This document shows positions 27,975 to 39,536 of a DNA stretch of 64,000 nucleotides, piece by piece; position 1 is the first letter of the stretch; each line of letters begins with the position of its first letter. This DNA is from Fulvia fulva (lineage: Eukaryota > Ascomycota > Dothideomycetes > Mycosphaerellales > Mycosphaerellaceae), in NCBI RefSeq assembly GCF_020509005.1, contig NC_063020.1, forward strand, positions 3,162,001 to 3,226,000, in the 5' to 3' direction. The notes beneath the pieces are model-generated. The model worked only from the letters and a program-made list of their open reading frames with translations. It was not told where the DNA came from and made no database searches. Position numbers and translations under genes: made by a program.

Positions 27975-28670
27975 CTACAACATCCCCAACATGCCAAGCA
28001 CCACATTGACAGCATCAGCATCACCAAAGCATTCGGCCACATATCCCACCCGTCCCTGCCCAACGCCTGCCAACGCTGCAGCTACATAATGCTTCTCAAC
28101 CTTCGCAGCAGCCTCCTCCTCATCGTCCCGAAACCGGTCCAGCTCATGCCCTCCTGGCGGAACATCCGACCGATAAACCCAATTGCGCGGCGAAATCAGC
28201 AGACTATCCTCCCTCGCCACATCTTCCAGGTGCATAGCTTTCGAGCCGCAGCTGTAGCCACGGATACTGGAGACACTGAAACGACGGAAAGCCGAGTTGA
28301 CAGAGAAATCCCTCCGTCCGATCTGTTTTTCAACCCAAGGAAGCCCGAGTTTGACGACGAATTCTTCAATGTATACACCATTGCTTCCGACCATTGGGAT
28401 GATGACGATGGTGCCACCGGTGTGGATGTAGGTGAAGGCTAGGTCGCGGAGTTGCCAGTTGTCTTGGTTCAGAAGGGTGTCGTCGGTGGAGAGGACGGCG
28501 GGTCGTGCTTGTCCGGAAAAGAGGGTCGTGGCGGCTGCCATGGTGTTGACGTCGGTGTACTCTGCTGCTCTTAGTTTGATTGGGCCGAGGATGATGTCGA
28601 CACCGGCATCGGTTTCGTCTCCTGTGTCCCAGATTTGCTCGGCAAGACGGAGGTGGACTATCTTGGCCAT
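27975..28670 (-). CDS. orphan family protein, tandem paralogue A
   Basis: 231 residues, single exon, starting at ATG 28670 (ACACC ATG G). I do not recognise a named domain. It looks like an alpha/beta protein with alternating hydrophobic strands (TGGTIVIIPMV, followed by a KLGLPW motif), reminiscent of a ThuA/glutamine-amidotransferase-like fold, but this is a guess. It resembles 29185-29835 in its start (AKIVHLR against SQIIHLRE), the GGT(I/V)(I/V) strand, LPW, a REDSL/RSEDSL motif and its end (VVLGMLGML against VVLAMLGLF), so the two are tandem duplicates on the same strand. No signal peptide. Function unknown. Confidence 0.75.
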   Translation of the reverse strand: MAKIVHLRLAEQIWDTGDETDAGVDIILGPIKLRAAEYTDVNTMAAATTLFSGQARPAVLSTDDTLLNQDNWQLRDLAFTYIHTGGTIVIIPMVGSNGVYIEEFVVKLGLPWVEKQIGRRDFSVNSAFRRFSVSSIRGYSCGSKAMHLEDVAREDSLLISPRNWVYRSDVPPGGHELDRFRDDEEEAAAKVEKHYVAAALAGVGQGRVGYVAECFGDADAVNVVLGMLGML

Positions 28671-29184
28671 GGTGTCACGATTTGAATTTGTCAGGGGCAA
28701 AAGGATTGGATGATTCCTTATGTATATAGTGTCCGTTCAATAAAGGTGTGATAGACTGTTTGCTTGATGCATGCAATGCTGAGTAAACAAGGAAGGAGAC
28801 ATGAGAAGTGACATTCACAGAACAGTCGCGCAGCATCTGGTGCATTACACATTTCTTGGCATCAGCGGCTCACTCACTCGAAGGGCCGCCGACAAAAAGG
28901 TTGGCCGCCTACACAAACACGTGAGTATCATGTGACTCTTACGACGACTAATTCGGGGTGTTGCAACTGCTCGCAAAGTAGAAGTATTCGAACACGCGTC
29001 TTGCTCCAGCGTCATCATGTACTCCGTGGTGAATAAAGCAGGACCAGTTTGTTGTATGTGGATCAAGGAGTAGATAAGACAATGGCAGGACCCTTGCAGA
29101 AAGTCCATGTGCAAGTCTGATTTTCTTGGCGCTCACGGCTCAGACCTAGCTACATGATTGCACTCTCTGTGACTCTCCCATTGA
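28671..29184. other. spacer between tandem paralogues
   Basis: About 510 bp, the promoter side of paralogue A and the 3' flank of paralogue B. No gene was seen. Confidence 0.5.
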
Positions 29185-29835
29185 TCAAAAAAGCCCAAGC
29201 ATAGCAAGCACAACCTCAATACTTTCTTTGTTTTCTCCATCATCACCAACATAGCCAAAGATCCCATCCTTGATCTTGGCATACGCCGACGCTACCCCAT
29301 CTTGCCATAAGTCAGGCGACGCATTTTCCAACTGAGCGCGAAGTCCCACAGCATCTCGAACATACAGACTGTCCTCACTCCTAACGTTGTCCAGCAAGCC
29401 GCACTTCATCTCATAGTCCGCGAAGCGGTTGGTGCTGAAATGCGGGAAGTTTTGGTTGAGGACGTGGTCGGTCTTGTACCAATCGCCAGAAGCAGTCACC
29501 CTCCAAGGAAGACCAGACATCTTGAAAAAGGCGTCAAGATCGTAGGCCGGGAAGTCTAAGGGCCAGACTACTATGACGGTGCCGCCCTTGCGGATGTAGT
29601 CAATGGCTGCGGCTCCCAACACGACCTTATAGCCTTCCGGACCAACTAGCATGCGGCCAGTGGCGAGGACCATAGGTCGATTTTCTTCCTTATCCTTGAA
29701 GAGTTCCTTTGCGGCGTCGATGTTGCTGACTGTTTCTATGACACCGCCGTTATTTTCAATTGCCTCCAGAATGTCACGGATACCGTTGTCGTTGTGCTCC
29801 ACGGGCTCTTCGCGAAGGTGGATAATCTGGGACAT
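29185..29835 (-). CDS. orphan family protein, tandem paralogue B
   Basis: 216 residues, single exon. It shares an IIHLRE start, RKGGTVIVVWPLDFP strand, KMSGLPW, RSEDSLYVRDAVG and a C-terminal EVVLAMLGLF with its neighbour at 27975-28670. Identity is clearly partial, so the duplication is old. No named domain, no signal peptide and no membrane segment. I recall such multi-copy small proteins in dothideomycete genomes but cannot assign a reaction. Both copies are intact, which suggests both are kept by selection. Confidence 0.75.
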   Translation of the reverse strand: MSQIIHLREEPVEHNDNGIRDILEAIENNGGVIETVSNIDAAKELFKDKEENRPMVLATGRMLVGPEGYKVVLGAAAIDYIRKGGTVIVVWPLDFPAYDLDAFFKMSGLPWRVTASGDWYKTDHVLNQNFPHFSTNRFADYEMKCGLLDNVRSEDSLYVRDAVGLRAQLENASPDLWQDGVASAYAKIKDGIFGYVGDDGENKESIEVVLAMLGLF

Positions 29836-30768
29836 GCTCGTGAAGTTTCTCGGAGAGTAGATGATTCTGAAATACTTGTTGGGTCTCAGCTGTTATATGG
29901 TGCTCGATGAAGAGACACCAAGATTGCTACTCGCCTTTCTCTCCTCCAGAAGATCGAAGGCGAGCAAGCGCACAGACTCAAGGATGCATTGTAGGTATCG
30001 TGTATGTGCAAAAACTCTGCCCGGTATCTTTAATCTTCCAGTGCATCGATGACAGCGGTCCCGCGATTGCTCTGACACTCCTCGGCCTGGTCCTGTCGAC
30101 ATTTCCCGAGTTAATTACGAGTGAACGATAGACATCGCATTGGCCCGGCGTACACAGGCTTGATGGATCACTTCTTTAGGGGTTTCACTATATCTGGCCT
30201 CATTGAAAGCCATGTCGTGGCGTGATCTCATCCTACCTGGTCAAAGCAATGTTGCCGTTATTCTGGTCACACTCTTGAGCCAGAACAGCAATTCACTCAA
30301 TGTGTATCTCTCAAAGTGATTGGCCGAACCCTCATTTGTTGGAGATCCATGGCTAGAGTCGGAACGTAAGGTCGATGTACTTGATACGACTCCCGCTGCA
30401 TTCACGACACTATGTGGGGGTTTGCTTGGTTGTATAAGGGCTCGTGATGGCTATGCCGCAACAAGTCTTTGTTTCGGCTGCCCTGGTTGGTCCGATGCCA
30501 TAAGAGCCGAGAAGTAGTGAAGGAGTGAGGTGTGCCTCACAAAGTGAAAGCACATACCTGTCTGAGCTGATCCATACCGATCTCCAGTGCAGCGGGCAAG
30601 CACTGGCGCGAAGTCACACAACATGCGGGTGCGGCTAGCTGAGCTGAACCACTCACTTCCCAATTCGATTGTCTTTCTTGCACATCGCCTTTCTGTTGTT
30701 AACATCACAACAAAACATCCTCATCACCAACACGGAACCAGCCGCATACCACGGCATCAATCGACAGC
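29836..30768. other. intergenic between divergent genes
   Basis: About 930 bp between the minus-strand paralogue B and the plus-strand lipase-like gene. Short spurious frames only. It presumably holds both promoters. Confidence 0.5.
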
Positions 30769-32150
30769 ATGCTTACTCTCGCAGTCGCCTGCCTCATCGT
30801 GCTCTGCGCCTGGTACGAATATGTTGCCGGCGCTTACTCACAAGTACCTTTGCCAACAGAGCCTCTGCCATTCCGAACCACGACCTTCGATCACTTCGAG
30901 CTGGTCGACACCCGCAGAGTTGACCCCTACTTCGGTGGACCACGAAAACTTATGCTGAGCCTCTTCTACCCATGTTCGGGCAATCATTCCATTGCTTGCG
31001 ACCTTGTCATCAGGAGGTACCTTCCTAGAACCACCGCGGAGCATCTAGACCCTTTGCTTCGATCCTTGGATATCCTTGATATGTTGGACGTCTGGGATCT
31101 CGAATTTGTTGAGGCTTGTCTCGAACCACCGGAACACGATATGAGGGCGAACTACCCAATTGTCCTTTTTTCTCACGGACTCAACTCCTCTCGACTTTTG
31201 TCCAGTGATCAGGCCCAAAGGCTGGCTATGAAGGGGTTTGCCGTCATTGTGAGTTGCTCCATGATGTAATTTCCTCTGACTGACAACGCGAGCGCAGACG
31301 ATCGATCATCCCGGCACTGCCAGGGTCGTGACCTGGCTGAATGGTTCGACTAGTCTATCTGCGGACTTCGGCACGAATACGATGGTCGATCAAGCAGTAC
31401 GAGTACGGTCTGAAGACATATCATTCGTCCTGGATCAGCTCGAAGATATCGACAGTGACCTGAATGCTTTGTTTCCGTACCGCATACCGGGCGACCCAAG
31501 CAAGACTAGCCCCAATGGCTCCTCGGTAGCTCTGCTTGGACACTCCCTGGGCGGTGCGACTGGATTACGGAATGCATTCGACGATGGCCGGCTCGCAGGC
31601 ATAGCTAATCTTGATGGCTATCCTTTCGGATTCAATACCACCGGAACCACGCTTCCATTTGAGCCTGTGTTCAGCCTTCCATCTTCGGTTTCAAAGGTGC
31701 CGACACTGCTCTTCAACGTTCCACAGCAGATACGATCTACAGCGTTCACCGAGCTGTATCATAGACTGCCGGTAGGGAAACGTCTTCAGCTGAGCCTTCG
31801 CGGTGCTGGACACTGGACATTCACAGATCTACCATTTATCATAGCGCGACGCAATGGATCAGACAAACTACCTGGCAGGCTTGGACCAGGTGCCGAAGAG
31901 AACTTAGGTGAGTCGGGTAAAGCAGCAGCGTGCTGTTGACCGTCCTTTCGCGGAAGCATATGTATCCATGTTATTTGGGTCTAACGCCAGTGTAGGTACG
32001 ATCAACGGCATTGTGGCGATGAATGCAACTGTTTACCATCTCGCGGCCTTCTTTGACGTGGTCCTGAAGGGTAAAAAGTGGTCCAGTCTCCTCGCACCAG
32101 ACGCGACATATCCTGAAGTGAGCGTTGCTAGACCTCGTCCTGGAGAGTAA
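30769..32150 (+). CDS. secreted PAF-acetylhydrolase-like lipase
   Basis: Three exons, 30769-31248, 31298-31907 and 31996-32150, give 414 residues. Introns are 49 nt (GTGAGT...GCGCAG) and 88 nt (GTGAGT...GTGTAG, CTAAC branch point). A hydrophobic signal peptide (about residues 1-22, ending near VAGA) indicates secretion. The family of fungal platelet-activating-factor acetylhydrolase-like enzymes is indicated by LMLSLFYPC near the start, the SHGLNSSR loop (about 139), nucleophile elbow GHSLGG with Ser243, NLDGYPF, and GAGHWTFTDLP with the catalytic His. It would cleave short acyl esters from lipids outside the cell. The second intron is somewhat long, but the unspliced frame ends after GKAAACC and would lose the conserved C-terminal FFDVVLKG. 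Confidence 0.8.
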
Positions 32151-32221
32151 GAGCAAATATTCCCTAGGATACTCCTCTCCCCCACAATTGGGAATGGTGC
32201 ACAGGCATCGGCTTTCTGATC

Positions 32222-32630
32222 CTAGTCCGTAACATCCGTAGGCTTTAGCCTACGCCCTTTGCTCAAATGTACCTGTGAGACAGATCCATCACCGTTTCTC
32301 GTTGCTGTACACTTCACAAAGTCCGAAATGCACAACTCATGCAGATTCGCACAGGCCCTGAATACCTTGAACGCAACCTTCTCGTTCGCTTGCCTCTTTT
32401 CTTCGTCGAGACGAAGCTTCAAAGCATCGCCTTCTGGGCCTTTAGGTGCATACCTGCGTTGACGCCAATGATCGTAGTATCCCATCTTGAGCATACCGGC
32501 AGCCGCTATAATTAGCACATCCAGATTGAAAAACATGCTTCAGACCAAGTTTGACGTTGCGGAAGAGGGAGGGGCCAGCTAAGTCTCTCAAACGTCTGCA
32601 AGTCGCTGAGAGAGCTGCAAGACCAGCCAA
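32222..32630 (-). pseudogene. F-box-like fragment
   Basis: A minus-strand stretch (32536-32630) reads as the end of an F-box (LAALSATCRRLRDLAGPSLFRN). A second frame just downstream (32222-32536) gives a Lys/Arg/Glu-rich segment. The two are in different frames with no good splice junction between them, and the start of the F-box is missing. I read it as the remains of an F-box gene. A small spliced gene is possible. Confidence 0.35.
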
Positions 32631-33338
32631 GGGGGTCGGATCGTGGTGTCAAGAAGTGATGTGGTGCAGTCACACATGTGGGATGTGCTTCGGTGCGGAC
32701 GATGACTCCTTCCTTCAACTTCACAACACAGCTACTTCGAAAGTTAGCAGTGCAGCGGTGCTCGCTCATCGCTGACCGATCCACTGATACGCATCCCGAA
32801 CGCCGGACTGTTGCGTTCAATGAAGAAACAGTCGACCGCTCAGCGCAAATCTGCTCCATTGAGAGCGCCTGTCATCGCGCATGAGATCCATTCGCCCTGA
32901 TCGTCCAGCGTGACAAGACGACATCCGGCGGGTACATCAGCTTCTTCCTCGACGACTTCCTGCTCACGCAAGCAGCGGTCCCAAGCAGAATTTTCATCGT
33001 CTCCGAGGGCAGAATGCTGCGATTTCACATACTGTCCGTCTGCCCAGCAAGACATGATTGCTGACTTTTGTTGATATGATGGCGTGGATGGATGATGAAG
33101 CGCTGCGATGGCATTGATGCATGTCGCTCGAAACGAACATCTCTCATGTGAGTCTCACGGACCATATCGGGTACGTCGGCCCATATCGGGATAGAGTTCA
33201 AGGCGAAGGCGACGGGTACGATACCTCGGCCACTGCAACTGAAAGTACCTCACTCTTGGCTGCTGCTGACCGTCCTTTGACGCGAACCATGTAGAGCTCC
33301 CAGCCCCAGCTACAGGCACGCCCAAAGACAAAATCACC
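32631..33338. other. intergenic
   Basis: About 700 bp with short frames only; a 71-residue acidic minus-strand frame (32840-33055) shows no domain. It ends with a good start context for the next gene (ATCACC ATG G). Confidence 0.4.
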
Positions 33339-34115
33339 ATGGAGCAAATTCAACAACAGCTCCAGCCACGCCTGGACGCCATCAGCCGCTTCGTCCAAGA
33401 CCGCATCCCAGCAGACCGCAATGGCCGTATCCTCCTCGGCGCAGGCGTCGGCGCCATCTCCACCGCTGTGCTCTTCCCACTGACATACCACTACTACCTA
33501 GGCCGGCAAATCACCCACACCCACCCCTCCTCGGGATCCCGCTATGCCTCAGCGGAATGTGGAGAAATCTCATCGTTCCCGCAGGACCTGATCGACAACT
33601 ACAAGCAGTACCGGGTAGTCCATGATAAAGTCACTAAGGGTATGCCGGCCTTTATGATCACGCTCTCCCCCAAACATGAACGACTCTTCACAGAGGTGGT
33701 TCGACACAACATGCTACAATTCTCTGGAAGTCCGCAGGCATTACTGATGTGGCTCGCCGCTGGACCGGTGCAGCGGAAGACGTTTACAAAGGACTACATC
33801 AACAGTTTGCCGTTCCAGGAGGGCGATGTGGTGTGTGGTGTCTTTCAGGTGGTGAAGCGGACGCCGTTGAGGATTGAGATGGCGTTGAACTTACCGAAGG
33901 GGTCGCAGCCTCTTTCTGGATTGACGGTTATCAGCATTCGACCGAGAGGCGAAGGGTCTGTGCTGGTTAGTGAGACGGTGCAGTGGGTGGACAGCGACAC
34001 GGGCGTTGTGTTGCCGCTTGAGAGGTGGATCCCGCGCTTCTTGCATTCGATCGTTAGCAGGTACCTCGTCCTTAGTGGTGCAACTCATTTGCAGGAGATC
34101 TTTCAGGATGTGTAG
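33339..34115 (+). CDS. conserved-looking protein of unknown function, one membrane segment
   Basis: 258 residues, single exon, with a strong start context. Residues 29-50 (ILLGAGVGAISTAVLFPLTYH) form a single hydrophobic segment after a short polar N-terminus with Gln-rich helix, so the protein is probably anchored in a membrane with the rest on one side. The soluble part alternates strands and helices (VVCGVFQVVKRTPLRIEMAL; GLTVISIRPRGEG). The conserved-looking VWxDSDTGVVLPLERWIPRF segment could be a hot-dog or lipid-binding type fold, but I cannot name the family. No catalytic motif is evident. Confidence 0.7.
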   Translation: MEQIQQQLQPRLDAISRFVQDRIPADRNGRILLGAGVGAISTAVLFPLTYHYYLGRQITHTHPSSGSRYASAECGEISSFPQDLIDNYKQYRVVHDKVTKGMPAFMITLSPKHERLFTEVVRHNMLQFSGSPQALLMWLAAGPVQRKTFTKDYINSLPFQEGDVVCGVFQVVKRTPLRIEMALNLPKGSQPLSGLTVISIRPRGEGSVLVSETVQWVDSDTGVVLPLERWIPRFLHSIVSRYLVLSGATHLQEIFQDV

Positions 34116-34266
34116 GGTTTCGGATGACGGATGGGACACTAGATTGATCAAAAAGCACGTGAATGCGGTCAGACTGTACGTATTGAATGCGGAGAAGAGG
34201 CAAGATCCAGTAGTACAGTGTAGATATTTCGGCTGTCGGCGTCATGCATGTTCTATTGCGCCACTT

Positions 34267-36254
34267 TCATCCATGCCCAGAGGTCAGATCGCCCAGCCTC
34301 GCATCACCTCTGGCTGGCCAAACCTTCTTTTTCACCTTAACGTCTCGAAGATCGGAGAGCTCTGTGCCTGGGGACGGCGAATTGGTGCCTCCGGGCAGTG
34401 CGTATGTGCTCTCTGGCATGTCTGTCAGTGTGACTTGATGTACGACATCATTGTCGTCTCTGTATGAGAAGGCTGACTCGGACGCTGCTTTTGGCGGATT
34501 ATGGCTGATCTCCACCTTGTTCTGTTGGCCAGGGGGATGTGCTTGATGTACCGACCCAGAGACCTCCTTGCCGGAGTGCGGCGGGGACGGTGTGTATTGA
34601 CCCAGATTGTGCTGCTCCAGTACCGATGCAGCTGATAGTGGCTGTTCGTTGTCGAATGATTTGCTCTGCAGTTCGTAGACCGTGCCTCCTTCTAGATCGT
34701 CCTTCATTCGGCCATGCACTTCGCCCCGTGCCGGTGCTTGCTCGACGTCTGTGAGGTTCGTCTCACAGTCTACTTGCGCATCGTTCCCTGACTCTATATC
34801 GGTGACGAATCCATGGCCTTTGTCGTCCTTCGAGTATAGTTCCGATATGTTCGCAGTCGAACCGCTGAGGTCTCTCTGCTTCACAACGACCCCGGCAGAA
34901 TGCGAGACTTGGTTGCCCTGATACCATCGCCACGTTCGTTGTGCTAGACCAGCCGCGGCTGGCATGCAGATGCAGACCATGCTGAGGTTGATCTCTATGA
35001 TCGACCACATTGATATTGGTTGAAAGACCCAGGTCGGGTTCTCCTTTGAGTTGAAGTGAACAAGGTATTGTAAGCGGACGATACCGCAGATAGTGACGAC
35101 GAAGCCGACGAGGAAGACGAAGCACACCCCGACTTTGCGTTGCCAGGCAATGTTCAGCTTCATGAGACTGTGGATCTGTGCACTGTTAGTAAGGTGATAC
35201 TGGGTCGATGTGGGATCGGGCTTACAGGTAGGAAGAAGATCAACACGTCATAGCAGATAGAGATCGCCCTAAAAGTGTACGTCAAAGCAGGCAGGTTTAC
35301 ACATTGGCCAGCTTCGCCGTTGATGTAGCCCCATATAGACGACACAGGCACGCACTGCATGGTATTAGTACCATCGAAGTTCGCATTTTTCGACAGCTTA
35401 CCTGGAAGATCAAGCCAAAGTCAAATGCGATGCATGTGACGACCAGGGAACCAATGATTGTCCAGCTGGTGACGCGAAAGGCCTTCGTGATCCTCGAAGA
35501 CGACCAGATCCCTATGCTCTGTCAACATCGATGACAATGTGCACGTGAGGAACTGCTGCTTACGAAGATACAGTAGTACGACTGCGATTTTAGTGGTAAT
35601 GACAACAGTGTTATACAAGATCTCGCTGACATACGTCCACTGCCGGCAAGTCAGTCACCTCATCATCGTTATCACACGCGACAGCCTGCTTACTTGGGTA
35701 TATATGACGAATTCATGAGCCGTGAGGCGATACACGTCCAGCCCCGACCCATAATGTAGCGTGATCTCGGTGGCCACGTCGGATAGCAGTACCAGAAGAT
35801 AGGAGAAGAATACAACATAATCGTCCCAAGAGAAGCCAGTGCCTTGTAAAGCCGGAAGACGAGCCATAACTCGGAATGCTGTGAAGGTTGTGGCAAGGAC
35901 GAACACAGACCATGTTACGCCACGGTGGAGCGATTGCTTGCTTCTGACGGGGTAGTCGCATACGTCTGCTTGGTACCGCTGCGATGCAAGCATGTCAAGA
36001 GGCAGCTTGCAGCCTGTCTGGAGACATGTCTTGAAGGCTGCCGTGAGGTTCCCGCTCGAACAGAAACAGCTGCCACTTCTGGTATCGCAGTCGTTGACCG
36101 AGGAGACTGAATCGACACATTGTCTTCCGCACGCTGGCAAGGCGGCATACGCTGTCTGGTTGAAAGTGCTGACCTCGTGGTTGCCAGCCGCGTCGACAAA
36201 TTCTAGAGTACCGGCGAGCGACGTGAGCAGGATGACGGGTGTTTTAGACCTCAT
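34267..36254 (-). CDS. CFEM-domain rhodopsin-like receptor (PTH11/SAT4 type)
   Basis: Five exons (minus strand): 36254-35694, 35639-35564, 35511-35402, 35354-35226 and 35175-34267, with introns of 54, 52, 47 and 50 nt, all GTAAGC...AG; 594 residues. A signal peptide is followed by a Cys-rich CFEM domain (about 35-95: CGRQCVDS, CDTRSGSCFCSSG, CLQTGC). Seven membrane spans of the fungal rhodopsin/SAT4 family follow, with SWDDYVV after span 2, KIAVVLLYLR, FDFGLIFQCVPVSSIWGY and CYDVLIFFLPIHSL. The C-terminal 200 residues are a polar cytosolic tail. PTH11, in the rice blast fungus, senses surfaces before infection; a ligand for this copy is unknown. Confidence 0.9.
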
Positions 36255-36778
36255 CGTGCTCTGCGGCGGATTTCGGCGGGCCGTGGGAGTGCTGTTCGCC
36301 TCCTGTAGAACGATGGAACGGGAACAGAGGGAGCTCAAGGGAAGCATGTGCTACTCTGATCAAAGTCACCCGACTATACACAGTCCTCAGCTTTGTCAGT
36401 GGCATCGATCCTGCTCGAAACATTCGAGTGTCATGACCGCCTGGCGATCACGATGGGTGCAATTACTTTCTCCTCGAGTCGAGACCTACAAATCCTGTGT
36501 CTTCGAGCCATCACTACATGGAGCCACAAAGCTTATGAGATCCGTCTATGTGGTATTCTCCAAAGTGTGTCGGCCAATAGCACGAGACTTGCAGATGAGA
36601 CCTAGAAGGGCCTGCCAGGATACACCTGTACGCACAGACGATCGCTGACACGTCCGGAGCAGGAACATGTTGATGGCACTGCCTTTGAGACACCGCCATG
36701 TGCATGCGCACTCGTGCAGCTGGGCGTCGCTTCCTCATGTGGTACCCATATCGTCAGAAGGCCCAGTGGCTAATGTGT
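36255..36778. other. intergenic upstream of the receptor gene
   Basis: About 520 bp, the presumed receptor promoter. No other gene was supported. Confidence 0.45.
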
Positions 36779-37369
36779 TCATAAATCCAGCTGGCCAGCA
36801 TTTGACATCCTAGCGATCCGTGGAGATGACATTGCGCCATACTCATGGGCCACATGTGGAACGGGTTGGAGGGTGAATGACTCGTTGGAGATTGTCAGCC
36901 GACGGTTGGTGGTTAAGGTTGGCGAACAGCAAGTCAGGTCCACCTGCAGCCTCCGTTTGCACGACCTCCACGCGAAAAGATCACAGCTCTTTGCTGTGTG
37001 CCAGGTAACATGATGGATGGGCTCAGATCGATCCTGCAACGTATTGACGATGTGCATGACCTGGCGCTGCGCAGGTGCAGCACGACTATGCAGACAGGAC
37101 GACCACATTAGTACTTCGTAACCTTTCCCTGAGTAAGCGTGGGATCCCTGCCGCACATTGCTTGCCAGAAGCGACAGTAGAGGACTGATTCTTAAGAAAT
37201 CATCGTAGCAGAAATGTATTGACAGGCTGATGGTCCTTGCACCGTACTCTGTGTTGAGCTCGTGGTCTTCGAGCGCAGCAAGGTTCTGAGAACATTGCCT
37301 TGACAGGTGGATTCCAGTATCGCAGCTAAAGACGACATGCCTCAAGTTCGCCAGGGTTCGCTGCTGCAT
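36779..37369 (-). CDS. doubtful open reading frame
   Basis: A 196-residue minus-strand frame with no domain I recognise. The first half (LANLRHVVFSCDTG, then YGARTISLSIHFCYDDF) has the look of the F-box-associated orphan proteins common in these fungi, but the second half is Cys/Ser/Arg-rich and looks random. It may be the end of a decayed gene or simply a chance frame. Confidence 0.25.
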   Translation of the reverse strand: MQQRTLANLRHVVFSCDTGIHLSRQCSQNLAALEDHELNTEYGARTISLSIHFCYDDFLRISPLLSLLASNVRQGSHAYSGKGYEVLMWSSCLHSRAAPAQRQVMHIVNTLQDRSEPIHHVTWHTAKSCDLFAWRSCKRRLQVDLTCCSPTLTTNRRLTISNESFTLQPVPHVAHEYGAMSSPRIARMSNAGQLDL

Positions 37370-37422
37370 TCAAGATCATGCGGGTCCACGTCCGTGCCGT
37401 GGATTATCATCAATCAGCGGCT

Positions 37423-39536
37423 TCACCCAAGGTCGTAAGGTTCGGTGTTGCGTGTGATGTAAACCTCCCCAATCAGCACAGCAGATCCGACGACCATCGT
37501 AATAGCAATGATCGGTAAGTTGATGCGTGCAAAGTCGAGACTTCGCACGTAGATGTGCTTTCGGGAGAGGATATCGCGCCAGAGCATGCCGGCCAAGGAA
37601 GCACTAAAAGCAGTACTGAATGCGCCGTAATTGACGCCGATAGCCATGCTATACACCGTAGCCCAGAAAGTGCGCTGACTGATAGCTGTGCCGTTGTTGC
37701 GATGAATGTCGATCCAGGCTTGTACGACTCGACAGAGCAAGATAGTCGTGCCGATGTTCGTTCCTGCAAAGTTGCAGAGGATCACGGCGAGGAAAGCCAT
37801 GCCGCCTACAGCCCCCACAGTGCCAGTCTTGTTGACCCAATGGTCCCAGCCGTGAGCGAATACTGCGACCCAGCCCTTCGTGACAAGCGCCTGTACTAGC
37901 ACGAACATGCATAGGGCAAATGGCACCAGTTTGAATGGCAGGTGCGACATCACGGTCATCACGGTTGGGAACGTCTCTTGGGCCCACTGATACCCCTCCG
38001 CCAGCAGCGAACTCAACGTCCTAGGTCCTTGTGTGGAAGGGTGATCCTTCTCGGCGAAGTCGACATCGACTGGCGTCGTCGATGATTGTGGTGATGAACG
38101 TGCGCCTACTGGAACGTCAAGTAACTCTTTACTGCCATCAAGATGTTGGTGGCTCGAGTCGGGCCCCGTAGCTGATTCGGCCTCCGGAAGGTTCGTTTCA
38201 AGTCGCTTCTCGTCAGTGTCGGCATGCCGACGTGCTTCTTCGGCTCGCTGCGCACGAGCCCGGGCGATCTCGGCTCTACCATTCCTCGCTATCAGCCGTG
38301 TCTCTTTGCGATTGAGCCAACCGAATGTCATGTCCCAGCAGAACATGATGAACGCCGCCGGTAGAGTGATCCAAAACACTGGATGTTCACTCCCGTTGGC
38401 ACTCGATGCGTTGAGCGCCAAGATAGTAACAAGAGTCGCCGCCATAATGACTGCTCCAAACCATGCCCCACCTTTGTCAAGGAATGGATTCATGATCTCC
38501 TCGAGTGAAGATATTCGAGCCTGCTCATCATCGACATGCTCATCGGAATCAGCATCGCCGCGCGCATTCGGAATATTTGGATTGACGGGATCTCTGCCTC
38601 TGACCTCCTCCGGAAGCTCGTGCAGCTTGATGGAATGTGGTATGAGCGATTCGTATGGGAATACCACGTATAGCAAGAAGGGGAAAAGCACAATGGCAGT
38701 GACCGCCACCGGGACGATTACGTTCGCCGTATAGTGGATGAACTTGATCTCGAAAGCTCCAGATAGTACAAGGTTGGTAGGATTAGACGAGACCAGAATT
38801 GCCGAGCCAATGTTCGCCACCGAGAATTGAGCATAGATCCAGGCTCGTGGATGCTGTATGTTGCTGGAAACTCGAGTCATGTAAGCCAGGAAAGCTGTCC
38901 CAGATAGGACGACCGGATCGTTGCCGACAAAGGCTGTTAGGCAGAAGAAGAAGGTGTATAGGTAGAAATAGAGCAAATGTCCGTTCTTACCGGCTCTCTT
39001 CAGAACGACAAACGCCAGGTACCTGATCAAGCCCGAAGCATCAATGGAGATTGCGATGTAAGCAAGAGTGAGAAAGAACACCATGATGTCGATGGGAGAG
39101 ATATTATTCGCCCCGACTGTGCCATCGTGGACCTCCTGCCGACCAATAGCCAGAATTGCGAGCAAGAAGAGGTCGGCGATCAAAGGCGCAGTAACAAAGT
39201 CCATCGGAAAGTTGTACTTCCTCCACGACAGGCCAGACAGGCGTATGGTACTTCCATTAGCGGAATCCTCCGAGCTCGAGACTGTCCTCTTGGCCCTCGG
39301 TGCAATGATCCTGAGTACTGCTGCCAGGTCCAGGAAGCCATTGTGTGCAGCGAGTGGTACGAATAGCGGAATGTGGAATGGAAAGAGCACAATGAGGTCT
39401 ACAGAGAAGCGCGGTGAATAAGCGCAGCACGTTGACAGAACAAGCAGCACTTACTTGTGATAACAAACACTATCAATGTGATGATAGATCTCCAGTCGCG
39501 AATTTGGCTGGTGTCAAGGTTGTTTGAGACCGCCAT
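37423..39536 (-). CDS. ArsB/citrate-transporter-family membrane transporter
   Basis: Two exons, 39536-39455 and 39398-37423, separated by a 56-nt intron (GTAAGT...CTGTAG), encode 685 residues. The spliced N-terminus (RDWRSIITLIVFVITNLIVLF) forms the first span; the unspliced frame would begin inside the intron. About 11-12 membrane segments flank a long polar, charged central loop (about residues 275-480, rich in Glu/Arg/Asp). Motifs SSNPTNLVLSGA and NFAGTNIGTTILL at equivalent places in the two halves are the helix-break signatures of the ArsB/NhaD/citrate transporter superfamily. It may export arsenite or exchange an anion or Na+ for protons; the substrate cannot be fixed. Localisation to the plasma or vacuolar membrane is likely. 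Confidence 0.85.
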
